Notes: generated from the sequence alone by a model not told the origin. Shown: positions 1-9,846, counted from the first letter of the stretch. The stretch is 64,000 bases of DNA from an uncultured Alteromonadaceae bacterium (GCA_913056495.1 CAJXMO010000004.1:207108-271107); one strand, 5' to 3'. A program made the numbers and translations.

Positions 1-646
1 AAGCGTGCGCAGCATTGAACTCATGCCAGGTAAAATGAGCACCGGAATCAATTAAGTTGTGATGGATTTTAAATCGGCCTTCATTCGGTACATGTGGATC
101 TTGCTTACCCCAAACCATTAATAATTCACCTTTAATATCTTTGGTGCGGGTCAGTGAATCATTACCTTCATCAGATGGCAAAGTATTTGAGTGGATATCA
201 GTTGCATACAAACAAGACGCAGCCAGAATATTTTCATTAATTGCTGCTCGATAAGCTAGATGCCCGCCAATACAAACACCCATAGCCCCCACTTTGCCCG
301 TGCAATAATCTTGCGCGCGGGCAAAATCGATCATAGCCTGTGTATCTGAGTCATGGGATTCAAGTGGTTTAGCAAATTTATCTGCATTGCCTTTATCTTT
401 GCCTTCATCATCATAAGCTAAAACAGTGCCTATCGGGTTAAGCTCATGGAATACTTCCGGTACTAAAACAACAAAGCCATGACCCGCCATTAAAGCAGCC
501 GAACGTGCAATAGGTGCAGTTTGCTGGAAAATTTCTGAATAATAAATAATTGCAGGATATTGACCCTCATCTTGAGGACGATATATATAGGTGCGCATCA
601 CACCCGTTGGTGTTTCCAGATCAACAAATTCGGTTTTAATAATCAC
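1..646 (-). CDS. Dienelactone hydrolase family protein (partial, 3' end outside window)
   Basis: I translated the minus strand from a GTG at 644-646, preceded by an AGGATAG ribosome site; the frame stays open to the window edge. The protein has an alpha/beta-hydrolase layout with the nucleophile-elbow motif GVCIGGH, where Cys replaces the usual Ser as in carboxymethylenebutenolidase. GKQDPHVP near the end of the visible part carries the expected catalytic Asp. These enzymes are cytosolic and hydrolyse dienelactones or related esters. The true substrate cannot be read from the sequence. The gene is divergent from the glycerate kinase gene, about 240 bases away. Confidence 0.85.
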   Translation of the reverse strand, partial: MIIKTEFVDLETPTGVMRTYIYRPQDEGQYPAIIYYSEIFQQTAPIARSAALMAGHGFVVLVPEVFHELNPIGTVLAYDDEGKDKGNADKFAKPLESHDSDTQAMIDFARAQDYCTGKVGAMGVCIGGHLAYRAAINENILAASCLYATDIHSNTLPSDEGNDSLTRTKDIKGELLMVWGKQDPHVPNEGRFKIHHNLIDSGAHFTWHEFNAAHA

Positions 647-887
647 GTCGACTATCCTATAAATTATAAAATTTTGCACATTATACAGAAACTCAACTTG
701 AGATTGTGCTTTTTTATTTGGGAGAAAGTTGAAAAAAATTCAACTAATATAAATTTTAAAACGGGTGTTTGGATTGCTGGCAACATACTTGCTTAATACT
801 TGTCTAATTGCATAAACGCGAATGCTTTCATTCATCATTGCACTATAACAAGTCAGCCCAGACAGGAAAATCATCAAGGAGATTTAT

Positions 888-1772
888 ATGCCAGCTCAAC
901 AGCTTATTGCAGACTTAATTGAGGCACACAAACTGCCCGCTCATTTTAGCGAAATTGTCGAGCACTATTATCTGCCTTTATGTGCGCGCATCGCACAATT
1001 AAAAAAATCGAAATCAGAGACCTTGTATGTTGCGATTAATGGCAGTCAGGGCAGCGGAAAATCAACCATGGCCGCATTTTTAACGGACTTATTGGCCAAA
1101 ATATGGCATTTAAATGTCGCAAATTTATCGATTGATGACTTTTATCTAACCCGAAAAGAACGCAAACATCTGGCCGAGCATATTCATCCTCTGTTGATGA
1201 CACGCGGCGTGCCGGGCACACACGATATTCAACTCGCTTTGCAAACCCTAAAAAAACTGGGCAGCCCGAATAAGTCAATCCCGCTTGTGCGTTTTAATAA
1301 AGCAATTGATGACAGAGCCTGTGAAGACAAATGGACTTATATGGATGGGCCGGCTGATGTGGTTATTTTGGAAGGCTGGTGTATGGGTATTGAAGCTCAG
1401 ACGGAAGCTGACTTGTATACACCTATCAATAAACTGGAAAGTGAAGAAGACAGTAATGCAAAATGGCGACATTATGTAAATGACCAATTATCCCAACAAT
1501 ACCCCGCACTCTTTAAACAATTTGATTATTTAATTATGCTAAAAGCACCTAGCTTTGACTGTGTTTATCAATGGCGAAAGCGTCAGGAAGATAAATTAAG
1601 AGCTAAAGCTACATTGCAAACTCATCTAATGTCAGAGCCAGAATTAAAACGCTTTATTGAACATTATCAAAGACTCACAGAGCACGCGCTGGAAAATTTA
1701 CCGGATAAAGCCAATGTTGTTTTTAACCTCGATGAAACGCAAAAATTCACGAAAGTAACAGGATTGCATTAA
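888..1772 (+). CDS. P-loop glycerate kinase (GLYK/D-glycerate 3-kinase type)
   Basis: The 294-residue protein has a Walker A motif GSQGSGKST at residues 52-60, followed by LSIDDFYLTRKER and a PGTHD segment typical of the GLYK branch of P-loop kinases (plant glycerate kinase, yeast Tda10, uridine-kinase-like fold). Family members phosphorylate D-glycerate with ATP to 3-phosphoglycerate. AAGGAGATTT precedes the ATG. The phosphatase gene starts two bases after its stop codon, so the two are co-transcribed. With a glucosylglycerate phosphorylase in the same cluster, its likely job is to return released glycerate to glycolysis. That role is inference; the kinase family call is firm. Confidence 0.82.
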   Translation: MPAQQLIADLIEAHKLPAHFSEIVEHYYLPLCARIAQLKKSKSETLYVAINGSQGSGKSTMAAFLTDLLAKIWHLNVANLSIDDFYLTRKERKHLAEHIHPLLMTRGVPGTHDIQLALQTLKKLGSPNKSIPLVRFNKAIDDRACEDKWTYMDGPADVVILEGWCMGIEAQTEADLYTPINKLESEEDSNAKWRHYVNDQLSQQYPALFKQFDYLIMLKAPSFDCVYQWRKRQEDKLRAKATLQTHLMSEPELKRFIEHYQRLTEHALENLPDKANVVFNLDETQKFTKVTGLH

Positions 1773-1774
1773 TC

Positions 1775-2614
1775 ATGAATACGCCCTTTAAATTACTGGT
1801 ATTTACCGACATGGACGGTACTTTACTCGATCATCATACATACAGCTGGCAAAGTGCCATTTCCACTATCAGTCAATTAAAACTTTTGAATATCCCGATA
1901 ATTTGCAATACCAGTAAAACCTATCAGGAAGTAAAGCAATTACATTTTAGCTTAAGCTTAGACAGTCCTTTCATCGTAGAAAATGGTTCTGCGATTTTTG
2001 ATTCCGCACCAAAAAACAGCAATAACAATAATAGTGCAACACAAGCTGAACCAATGCACCTTATTGGTGCTAATCGCACTGATATTCTGGATTGCCTTGC
2101 ACTCGCCCGACAAAAAGGATTTAAATTTAGTGGATTTAATGACTGGTCCGTCAAGCAAGTTATTCAACATACGGGTCTTAACCAGACACAAGCGGAACAA
2201 AGTGCTGCCAGAGCTTTTTCTGAACCTTTAATCTGGCAGGATACAAACGTCAAAAAACATGAATTTATTCATTTCGTAGAGCAATATCAATATACAGCGC
2301 TACAAGGTGGACGTTTCTTATCCGTTCAGGGCCAATGCGATAAGGGACAGGCGCTTAAATGGTATGCCAAATATTATGAGCAACAAACCGGGCAACCTGT
2401 TTTAACCGTCGCTTTGGGTGATAGCGGCAATGATATTGCTATGTTGGAAGCGGCCGATGTAGCCGTATGGATAAAATCAGAAAAACCTTTTCCTCAACTC
2501 AATAAAATCGAGCAAGTCTACTATTCGACTAAACCAGGGCCAAAAGGCTGGCAGCAAACTATGGCTCACATATTGCATTTATATCAATCAAACCAGCTTG
2601 TTAAGACAAGTTAA
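1775..2614 (+). CDS. HAD-IIB phosphatase, mannosyl/glucosyl-3-phosphoglycerate phosphatase family
   Basis: The protein is 279 residues long. HAD motif I is TDMDGTLLD (nucleophile Asp12, acid Asp14) and motif IV is ALGDSGNDIAML near residue 214, with a C2-type cap between, as in mannosyl-3-phosphoglycerate phosphatase and its YedP-like relatives. Known members remove the phosphate from mannosyl- or glucosyl-3-phosphoglycerate. Immediate coupling to the kinase gene, and a GT81-like synthase downstream, favour glucosyl-3-phosphoglycerate as substrate. A low-complexity Asn/Ser stretch near residue 83 looks like a surface loop. Confidence 0.8.
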   Translation: MNTPFKLLVFTDMDGTLLDHHTYSWQSAISTISQLKLLNIPIICNTSKTYQEVKQLHFSLSLDSPFIVENGSAIFDSAPKNSNNNNSATQAEPMHLIGANRTDILDCLALARQKGFKFSGFNDWSVKQVIQHTGLNQTQAEQSAARAFSEPLIWQDTNVKKHEFIHFVEQYQYTALQGGRFLSVQGQCDKGQALKWYAKYYEQQTGQPVLTVALGDSGNDIAMLEAADVAVWIKSEKPFPQLNKIEQVYYSTKPGPKGWQQTMAHILHLYQSNQLVKTS

Positions 2615-2739
2615 GCCTGTTTCTTACTGAATTAAATGGCGTAAAAACTTGTCATCGTAATACAACAACCTAATCTTAAAATTAGCAAGCCAACTGTAAA
2701 AATGCGCAATGTCGCGTAACACTGACTTAAGGAGCTATC

Positions 2740-3966
2740 ATGGGTGATTTTTATCAGAATGGGGTAATAACGACGCTACATAATTTATCAAGAGATTCTT
2801 TTACAACCGAAGATCTCGAAGCGCAATTAGTTGAATTTGCCAAAGTACGGCCTTTGTCTTTAGTTTTGCCCTCTTTATTTTCAGAATTAGAAGGCCCTGC
2901 GCTGGAAAACATTATTAATGAAATATCTAAAGTTCCTTACCTCAAGCAAATTGTCATAGGTTTAGACAGAGCGACCGAAGAGGAATACAGATATGCGCTC
3001 AAATTTTTCTCTAAATTACCTCAAAATATTAAAGTATTGTGGAATGACGGACCCAGACTAAAAGCACTAGACGCGGAATTACAGGAAGCCGGACTGGCGC
3101 CTAAAGAATTGGGTAAAGGGCGCAACGTTTGGTATTGCTTAGGCTTTGTTTTAGGCTCAGGTGAGGCTGAGTCAGTTGCATTACATGATTGTGATATCCT
3201 AACCTACGATCGTCGCTTGCTGGCACGTTTACTCTACCCGGTCGCTAACCCGAATTTTAACTATGAATTCTGTAAAGGTTATTATGCACGAGTAGCCGAT
3301 AGCAAAATTAATGGCCGCGTCAGTCGTTTATTGGTTACCCCTTTATTGCGCGCGCTGAAAAAAATCTTTGGTAATCTGGATTACCTAGAATATCTGGATA
3401 GCTATCGTTACCCCTTAGCCGGTGAATTCTCATTCAGAACCGATGTCATTAACGATATTCGTATACCGAGTGACTGGGGACTGGAGATTGGCGTATTATC
3501 TGAAATGGACCGAAACTACTCCAATAACAGATTATGTCAGGTCGATATTGCAGACACATATGACCACAAGCATCAGTCTTTATCTCAGGACAATGATGAT
3601 GGTGGCTTATCTAAAATGTCCATCGACATCTCTAAAGCTATCTTCAGAAAACTGGCAACAAATGGTGTTGTATTTAATAGCGAAACCTTTCGCTCAATAA
3701 AAGCCACTTATTACCGAATTGCGCTCGATTTTGTCGAAACTTATCGAAATGATGCCATTATCAACGGATTGAGCTTTGATATTCATAGTGAAGAAATGGC
3801 AGTTGAGTTGTTTGCTCACAATATCCTTAAAGCCGGTTTACATTTCCTTGAGAATCCAATGGAAACCCCATTTATCCCCAGCTGGAACCGTGTAACCAGT
3901 GCGGTACCGGATATCGCAGAGCGTATGATTGACGCGGTAGAACAGGATATGGCTGAATTCAGCTAA
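2740..3966 (+). CDS. gpgS: Glucosyl-3-phosphoglycerate synthase-like glycosyltransferase (GT81 type)
   Basis: The protein is 408 residues long and starts after AAGGAGCTATC. It has a GT-A fold: LVLPSLFSELEGPAL near residue 41, and the metal-binding DCD at residues 150-152 inside HDCDILTYDRRL. A GEFSFRTD segment followed by WGLEIGVLSEM is typical of glucosyl-3-phosphoglycerate synthases. The family transfers glucose from an NDP-glucose to 3-phosphoglycerate; the phosphatase then yields glucosylglycerate, a compatible solute. Mannosyl transfer cannot be excluded from sequence alone. A GC-rich hairpin follows the gene. Confidence 0.78.
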   Translation: MGDFYQNGVITTLHNLSRDSFTTEDLEAQLVEFAKVRPLSLVLPSLFSELEGPALENIINEISKVPYLKQIVIGLDRATEEEYRYALKFFSKLPQNIKVLWNDGPRLKALDAELQEAGLAPKELGKGRNVWYCLGFVLGSGEAESVALHDCDILTYDRRLLARLLYPVANPNFNYEFCKGYYARVADSKINGRVSRLLVTPLLRALKKIFGNLDYLEYLDSYRYPLAGEFSFRTDVINDIRIPSDWGLEIGVLSEMDRNYSNNRLCQVDIADTYDHKHQSLSQDNDDGGLSKMSIDISKAIFRKLATNGVVFNSETFRSIKATYYRIALDFVETYRNDAIINGLSFDIHSEEMAVELFAHNILKAGLHFLENPMETPFIPSWNRVTSAVPDIAERMIDAVEQDMAEFS

Positions 3967-3985
3967 ATCTGGTTGTTAGCACTAT

Positions 3986-4015
3986 CCGGGCCGTCTAATA
4001 ATAATAAAGGCCCGG
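3986..4015 (+). terminator. GC-rich hairpin after gpgS-like gene
   Basis: CCGGGCC (3986-3992) pairs with GGCCCGG (4009-4015) around a 16-base AT-rich loop. It is followed by an AT-rich stretch with only a short T run. It may be a weak terminator or an mRNA-stabilising hairpin that separates expression of the synthase from the phosphorylase downstream. Confidence 0.45.
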
Positions 4016-4068
4016 TATTAAATATTTTCATTAGTTGACTGCATTTATCACATTGACGGAGTCTGGTC

Positions 4069-5814
4069 ATGACAGAACAAAATAACTCGGAATTAAGCCA
4101 CAGAATAAAAACCCACATTCAATTTATTTACCCCAACTTAAATGCCGAAGAGATCAGTCAACAGTTGCTCAATTTAATGCGCTTAACTGAAAATACCCCT
4201 ACTCCGCCCAATCATCAAAATCACTGGAACCAGGAAGATATTATTGCCATCACTTATGGCAATAGTTTATTAAAAGAAGGTGAAAAGCCTCTGCATACAC
4301 TGCATGAATTTTTTAATAAACATTTAAAAGGCTGCATTAACAGCATTCATATTTTACCATTTTACCCTTACAGTTCTGATGATGGGTTTGCGGTCATGGA
4401 TTATTCCAAAGTGAATGATTCACTTGGTGACTGGGCCGATGTTAATAAGCTGGCCCAAGACTATAAACTCATGGCTGATATTGTGGTTAATCACTGTTCA
4501 AGCAGAAGTTTGTGGTTTGAGAATTTTAAACAAGGTAAAGAACCCGGCAAAGATTATTTTTATACCGCGTCGCCGGATGATGACTTACAAGACGTCGTTC
4601 GCCCTCGAACCAGCCCACTGCTGCGTGAGGTTGTCACACCTCAAGGTACACAATATGTCTGGTGTACTTTCAGCCATGATCAGGTCGACTTTGATTTTCG
4701 AAATATCAATGTCTTATACGAGTTTGTAAAAATAATCCGCTTATATCTGGATCAGGGTGTCAGAATTTTCCGTCTGGATGCAGTCGCATTTTTATGGAAA
4801 GAAGTTGGCACTAACTGCATCCACCTCGCGCAAACCCATGAAATGATACGACTCATGCGCTGTCTGATTGAGCATTCAATAAATGACGCTGTTATTATCA
4901 CTGAAACCAATGTACCTAATCACGAGAACCTGAGTTACTTTGGTAATGGTAATGAGGCGCACTGTGTTTATAATTTTTCATTGCCTCCTTTGCTCATTAA
5001 TACACTCATCAGTGGTGACTGCCGTCATTTAAAACGCTGGATGATGACAATGCCACCATCGCAAATGGGGACCGCATACTTTAATTTTATTGCTTCTCAC
5101 GATGGTGTCGGGTTACGTCCTGCAGAAGGTTTGTTAAACGAAGACGAGCTGGGCACTTTAGTCAATACTATCAGTCAGTTCGGTGGCCGGATATCATGGC
5201 GCAGCGCAAACGGAATGCAAAAACCTTATGAGATGAATATCAGCCTATTTGATGCCTTGCAAGGCACATCCAAAGGGCCGGATAAATATCAGGTCGATCG
5301 ATTTATTTGTGCTCATGCCATTATGCTTGCACTGGAGGGGATCCCAGGTATCTATATTCATAGCTTGTTTGGCACCAATAATGACTATGAAAGAGTAGAA
5401 AATACCAGCCAGAACCGCAGCATCAACCGCCATCAATGGTCGGTTGAACAACTGGAAGCAGAACTCAGTAATCCGTTCAGCCATCACTCAAAAGTATTTG
5501 AACGCATCAAACGTTTAATTCACAAACGAGCCAAACAACCTGCTTTCCATCCAAATGCGGTTCAGTTTACGTTGCAAATTGGCGATCAACTGCTTGGTTT
5601 CTGGCGTCAAAGCCAAAACCGCAGTCAAAGCATCTTCTGTATTTTTAATATCAGTGATGAAATTCAGACAGTAAAAATGACCGAACTTAACCTGATTGAT
5701 ACTGAAAACTGGTACGACTTAATTGCAGATCAGGAAGTTGCTGATTTGCATGGCGAAATTAGTCTGGCTCCGTATCAGTCAGTCTGGCTGACAAATTTAG
5801 TGCTCAACCAGTAA
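4069..5814 (+). CDS. GH13 sucrose-phosphorylase-family protein, probable glucosylglycerate phosphorylase
   Basis: The 581-residue protein has a GH13 TIM barrel: [18 protein letters not shown] near residue 95, nucleophile Asp237 in FRLDAVAF, acid/base Glu279 in ITETNVPN, and [12 protein letters not shown] further on. These match the GH13_18 phosphorylases, which split a glucoside with phosphate to give alpha-glucose-1-phosphate. The clade that includes glucosylglycerate phosphorylase (for example from Meiothermus, and E. coli YcjM) is the best fit given the neighbouring glycerate kinase and synthase genes. Sucrose as substrate is the main alternative. The gene lies about 100 bases after gpgS, possibly with its own promoter. 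Confidence 0.75.
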   Translation: MTEQNNSELSHRIKTHIQFIYPNLNAEEISQQLLNLMRLTENTPTPPNHQNHWNQEDIIAITYGNSLLKEGEKPLHTLHEFFNKHLKGCINSIHILPFYPYSSDDGFAVMDYSKVNDSLGDWADVNKLAQDYKLMADIVVNHCSSRSLWFENFKQGKEPGKDYFYTASPDDDLQDVVRPRTSPLLREVVTPQGTQYVWCTFSHDQVDFDFRNINVLYEFVKIIRLYLDQGVRIFRLDAVAFLWKEVGTNCIHLAQTHEMIRLMRCLIEHSINDAVIITETNVPNHENLSYFGNGNEAHCVYNFSLPPLLINTLISGDCRHLKRWMMTMPPSQMGTAYFNFIASHDGVGLRPAEGLLNEDELGTLVNTISQFGGRISWRSANGMQKPYEMNISLFDALQGTSKGPDKYQVDRFICAHAIMLALEGIPGIYIHSLFGTNNDYERVENTSQNRSINRHQWSVEQLEAELSNPFSHHSKVFERIKRLIHKRAKQPAFHPNAVQFTLQIGDQLLGFWRQSQNRSQSIFCIFNISDEIQTVKMTELNLIDTENWYDLIADQEVADLHGEISLAPYQSVWLTNLVLNQ

Positions 5815-5837
5815 ATCGGGTTTATCCCTAAGTATCC

Positions 5838-5867
5838 GCCTCTGCTCAGATAATATCTGGCAGAGGC
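5838..5867 (+). terminator. Hairpin after the phosphorylase gene
   Basis: GCCTCTGC (5838-5845) pairs with GCAGAGGC (5860-5867) over a 14-base loop, 23 bases after the phosphorylase stop. No U tract follows, so intrinsic termination is uncertain; it may serve as a 3'-end stabiliser. Confidence 0.4.
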
Positions 5868-6052
5868 AGCCAATCTTAATCACAGATTCTGAATCATTTT
5901 CCACTTGCCTTTAGCCCCTTAAACGCCTACCTTAATACTGTGTAACTCATACATAATAATAAATTGAAGCTTTGCTTCTAACACAACCAACAAAGGCAAA
6001 AATTGGTACAATCCATCCGTAAGGTGCCTAATATTGCAGGACAGATAATTAA

Positions 6053-6754
6053 ATGAATAAACCAGCAGTAAAAAGTAATAGCAAAACCACAGTCGTGACC
6101 ACAGATGATATTCTAGTCATGTTATGTAAATCAGTAACCGATGTATTAGCCAATGCCAATGCCAACATGGTGACTTACTCAGCTCTGGTACAAAAAATCA
6201 GTAAAACCAGCTTAAAGCCAGATATTGGCTCATTTGTTTTATTTGATGGTGGATTTTCAGGTTTAGTCGTGATTAATTTCAGTGCCGCAGCCGCAATTGA
6301 AATTTACCAAAGCTATATGACAAATATGGGGATTCCTATATCTGAGCTTTCAACCCAACATACCTCAGATGACGTTGGCAATGTTATGGGTGAACTGTTA
6401 AATCAGATATTAGGCGATTTCACCAGTTTGGTTGGTAAAGAGTTACAAACTTCTATTACTCAGAGCCAGCCAAAAATGTTGACGGTTAATAAGCAATTAA
6501 TTATTTCAATCGATACCAATTTAGACAGGCCGCAGGCAAGACGCGTTACTTTCACTACACAAAATGGCAATATTTTTTATTTAGAACTGGCAATGGACAG
6601 AACCGAGTTTATTAAATTGCATGACTTTGTACCGGAAGAGTTTGATCCGGATGAAATTATTCGTGGCGCCAGTGAACAAGCTAAAAAGTCAAAATCTGAG
6701 AATAAGTCAGATTCAGATTTTGATCCTGATTTACTGGATGAGTTGGGTATTTAG
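6053..6754 (+). CDS. CheX-like protein (DUF3334 type)
   Basis: The 233-residue soluble protein has a core resembling CheX/CheC phosphatases. VGNVMGELLNQILGDF at residues 108-123 contains the ExxN pair (Glu114, Asn117) that CheX and CheC use to dephosphorylate CheY-P, preceded by the beta-rich GSFVLFDGGFSGLVVINF segment. The C-terminus is acidic and Ser/Lys-rich, ending in DPDLLDELGI, which looks like a disordered tail with a short binding peptide. I recall such proteins in Alteromonadales and Vibrionales as DUF3334, without an established role. No chemotaxis genes adjoin it. Confidence 0.62.
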   Translation: MNKPAVKSNSKTTVVTTDDILVMLCKSVTDVLANANANMVTYSALVQKISKTSLKPDIGSFVLFDGGFSGLVVINFSAAAAIEIYQSYMTNMGIPISELSTQHTSDDVGNVMGELLNQILGDFTSLVGKELQTSITQSQPKMLTVNKQLIISIDTNLDRPQARRVTFTTQNGNIFYLELAMDRTEFIKLHDFVPEEFDPDEIIRGASEQAKKSKSENKSDSDFDPDLLDELGI

Positions 6755-6960
6755 TTTAAATTTAAACCTGCTCAAATGTAATTTGGGCAGGCCCGACAAG
6801 TACAAAAAAATGGATATCTTAACGGCTCATTGTCAGTTAACCGAACAGACATCTGACCTCAATAAATCTGCGGATGCGCGCTTGTATTTCTGATAAAGCG
6901 AACTAGCATTATATGCAAGCGACTCAGGTAGTATAAATAAAACACAAGCAAGGAACTGCA

Positions 6961-7698
6961 ATGTTTTCATTCAGGAAATGGATTGGGCAACTCGCCACTG
7001 ATAAATCTTTATTTCATATTCAAATTGATCAACCAAAGCAGCATGCAGGTCAGGCAATTGGACTGAATGTAGAGTTTCACGGACGTCAAAGTGAACAGCA
7101 AATCACACAGCTTATTTGCAGTCTAAACTGTGAACTGACCGAAAAAATGCCGAACCAAAAGCCGGAAGTATTTAACATTGCGAAGCAGACACTCGCATCA
7201 AATATTTGCCTGGCAGCCCGTCAGAATACTCAAGATTTTTATCTGTTTCAATTGCCGCAAAACTGCCCTATTTCATCAAGTTATGCTCAACTCAAACTCA
7301 ACATTCTGGTTGATTGCCCGGATGGAGAACGTTATCAGCACGCCTGCCCGCTGGATATTCAGCAATCAGAGCTGGCACAAAGTTTCATAGACAGTTTGCT
7401 TTATCTCGGATTTGTTGAAGAAAGCAGTTGGCTTAAACAATCCCAAAAACAAAACCTGCCATATATTCAAAAATATAAGTACCGAAATCAATCCAATACC
7501 CGACTACCTGAAAAACTGGCCATCATTTTCTATTTTGAAAGTTTCAGTGATTACCTCGATGTTTATATGCAAATCCAAACAAACGCCATTGGCAGCCAAT
7601 TAAATACAATAAATAACAGGTTCAGCCTGACCCATGTTGATATCAGAGAAAATGCGAGAGCATTAGTCCGTTTTTTACAGGAACAAATCCACTGCTAA
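6961..7698 (+). CDS. Spo0M-like (SpoOM family) protein
   Basis: This 245-residue soluble protein starts with a basic MFSFRKWIGQL helix. It continues with alternating beta strands (HIQIDQPKQHAGQAIGLNVEFHG, ITQLICSLNCEL), as in the arrestin-like fold of Bacillus Spo0M and its proteobacterial homologues. The proteobacterial role is not established. AAGGAACTGCA precedes the ATG. It stands alone between the CheX-like gene and tmcA. The assignment relies on N-terminal resemblance, so confidence is moderate. Confidence 0.55.
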   Translation: MFSFRKWIGQLATDKSLFHIQIDQPKQHAGQAIGLNVEFHGRQSEQQITQLICSLNCELTEKMPNQKPEVFNIAKQTLASNICLAARQNTQDFYLFQLPQNCPISSSYAQLKLNILVDCPDGERYQHACPLDIQQSELAQSFIDSLLYLGFVEESSWLKQSQKQNLPYIQKYKYRNQSNTRLPEKLAIIFYFESFSDYLDVYMQIQTNAIGSQLNTINNRFSLTHVDIRENARALVRFLQEQIHC

Positions 7699-7764
7699 GC
7701 GCTAGATTAATTGAAGGATTAAACGCTACAATACAGACTTTAATACTGGCCAGTCTGTTTCAAA

Positions 7765-9846
7765 ATGTCTCATCAAAATATAACGACAATCCTCTCCGGT
7801 GGCGAATTAGCTCAGTTGGCTCAATCGGGCTGGCGTATGCCCATTCTGATTCAGGGAACTGAGCAGTGGCGCTTTTCAATAGCGGAGCAGTTAATCCAGA
7901 TAGCTCAGTTTACACATGGTCTGCAATTTAATTCCGCGTCACAAAAAAATATTAAGCATTATCAGCAATGGCTGGGTCAGGAATTTGATTATATCTGGAT
8001 TGACAGCCTTATCGGCCTCAACCCGGATGTGGTTGCCGCACTGGCGGGTACAATTAAAGCTGGTGGCTTATTAATTATCAGCTTATCCGATTCGATATTA
8101 AGAGATGATCCCGATATCAACAGATTTTTACCTTGGCAAAGTGAGGCTGAAAAACAGCTAGAGATACATAGTTATTTTAATCAAAGACTACTGAATTTAA
8201 GTCAGTCAAACCCCTTTGCTGTCATTTATTCTCAGCATCAAAATAGGCCAGCGGACACGATTGACTTACCCAAACAGACTGACTGGCAGGCGCCAACCGA
8301 ACTAACAGCCGAGCAACGTCAAATTATTCACTCGATCAGCCAAGCCAAATCCGGTCACTTTGTTATTACCGCAGATCGGGGACGAGGCAAGTCGGCTGTA
8401 TTGGGCGCATTGGCCGCAACTATCAATCAGAATTCAAACACGGCTATTTTGATAACTGCCCCTGCCAGAAATTGCATTCAAACTGCTCAGGTCTGGTATC
8501 AAAAGACAATGCAAAGCGAAGAGCGGTTAATATTTAGCGCACCGGACAGTTTGCTCTTAACAGGTTCAGATTGTGACCTGTTAATCATTGATGAAGCAGC
8601 CGCACTGCCCGCTCAGATTCTAAAACAGCTAGCAAAGCGTTATCCTTTTATTATTTATGCAACAACCGAACATGGTTATGAGGGTTCAGGTAAAGGCTTT
8701 AGCCAAAAATTTATCACTCAGCTAAAAAAGGACAAACAGGCGGTTACCCACTTCAGGTTAAATACCCCGATTCGCTGGGCCAAACAAGACCCGCTTGAAC
8801 ACTGGTTGAATCAGGTATATTTATTAGACGCTGAGCCGGATGAAATTAAGCAAAACCAGACAACTCAAACCCTTTGGCTAAGTCGTCAGCAACTTGTTAA
8901 AAAACCGGAATATTTGGCGTCGCTATTTGGCTTACTGGTACAGGCTCACTATCGTACGACTCCCTCTGATCTGCGTTATATTCTCGACAGTCCGTCAATG
9001 CACGTATGCGTCACTCAAAATGAGTCTGGCCAGATTGTTGCAGCCGGCATTATATCCGTTGAAGGGGCACTGCCAGATGATTTGGCAACGGCTTGTATGA
9101 ATGGAAAACGCAGGCCCAATGGTCATTTAACTCCGCAAATGATAGCAGCTCAAACCGGACAAACCGACTTTGCCCGGTTAACCGGGTGGAGGATTGTGCG
9201 GATCGCAGTTTCTCCGAACTGGCAACAATACACGTATGGCAGCCAACTGCTCCAATGGCTTTATACTGAAGCAAAATGTTCGACCGCGGATTATCTTTCC
9301 ACCAGCTTTTCAACCAGTGCTCAATTGCTTAGATTCTGGCAAAAAAATGATTTTGAACTGGTCCGAAGTGGCATGACTAGTGAAACCAATACGGGATTGT
9401 TTTCAAGCTTGATGATTCGACCATTAACACAAAGCTGCCAGATATTAGTATCTGCCTTAGCTGAACAAAACCAACAACAAATCAGCTATCTATTGACCAG
9501 TCGGTATCGCTATTTACCAACAGAGATTATCTGGCAGTGGCTGCTCGTAAAGCAAACTGAAAATCATGCGCAGCCACTTAATTCAATGATAGAAGGTTTT
9601 GCTTTACAGCATTCAAATTATTTTTCAGCTCAACCTTTGCTGGCACAGTTTTGCCGTCAACATGCCAGCCTAATATTAAAGACTCTAGATAAAAAAGAAC
9701 GAAGTTTATTATGCAGAGCCCTGTTATCTCAGTGGGATATTCAGGATTTATGCAAAACCTTTCATCTAAATGGAAAAAAAATGGCGATTAAACAATTAAG
9801 AAATTTAATCGCCAGATTATTAAATACAGACCCTAAGGAATCATAA
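7765..9846 (+). CDS. tmcA: tRNA(Met) cytidine acetyltransferase TmcA
   Basis: TmcA makes N4-acetylcytidine at wobble position 34 of elongator tRNA-Met, using acetyl-CoA and ATP/GTP. The 693-residue length fits the family. An N-terminal domain is followed by an RNA-helicase-like module with the P-loop DRGRGKSA near residue 207 and the Walker-B-like LLIIDEAAALP. Next comes a GNAT domain around residues 400-540 (RIVRIAVSPNWQQYTYGSQLLQWL) and a helical C-terminal tRNA-binding part. The lipoprotein gene follows with no gap, so the two are likely co-transcribed. The ribosome site before the ATG is weak. Confidence 0.93.
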   Translation: MSHQNITTILSGGELAQLAQSGWRMPILIQGTEQWRFSIAEQLIQIAQFTHGLQFNSASQKNIKHYQQWLGQEFDYIWIDSLIGLNPDVVAALAGTIKAGGLLIISLSDSILRDDPDINRFLPWQSEAEKQLEIHSYFNQRLLNLSQSNPFAVIYSQHQNRPADTIDLPKQTDWQAPTELTAEQRQIIHSISQAKSGHFVITADRGRGKSAVLGALAATINQNSNTAILITAPARNCIQTAQVWYQKTMQSEERLIFSAPDSLLLTGSDCDLLIIDEAAALPAQILKQLAKRYPFIIYATTEHGYEGSGKGFSQKFITQLKKDKQAVTHFRLNTPIRWAKQDPLEHWLNQVYLLDAEPDEIKQNQTTQTLWLSRQQLVKKPEYLASLFGLLVQAHYRTTPSDLRYILDSPSMHVCVTQNESGQIVAAGIISVEGALPDDLATACMNGKRRPNGHLTPQMIAAQTGQTDFARLTGWRIVRIAVSPNWQQYTYGSQLLQWLYTEAKCSTADYLSTSFSTSAQLLRFWQKNDFELVRSGMTSETNTGLFSSLMIRPLTQSCQILVSALAEQNQQQISYLLTSRYRYLPTEIIWQWLLVKQTENHAQPLNSMIEGFALQHSNYFSAQPLLAQFCRQHASLILKTLDKKERSLLCRALLSQWDIQDLCKTFHLNGKKMAIKQLRNLIARLLNTDPKES

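Noticed and set aside
6621..6893. Open frame overlapping the end of the CheX-like gene
   Set aside because: Most of it lies in another frame of the CheX-like gene, with no ribosome site and low-complexity Ile/Leu-rich translation.
7765..9846. A DNA/RNA helicase of a defence system
   Set aside because: The P-loop, GNAT domain and length together identify TmcA, a housekeeping tRNA acetyltransferase.
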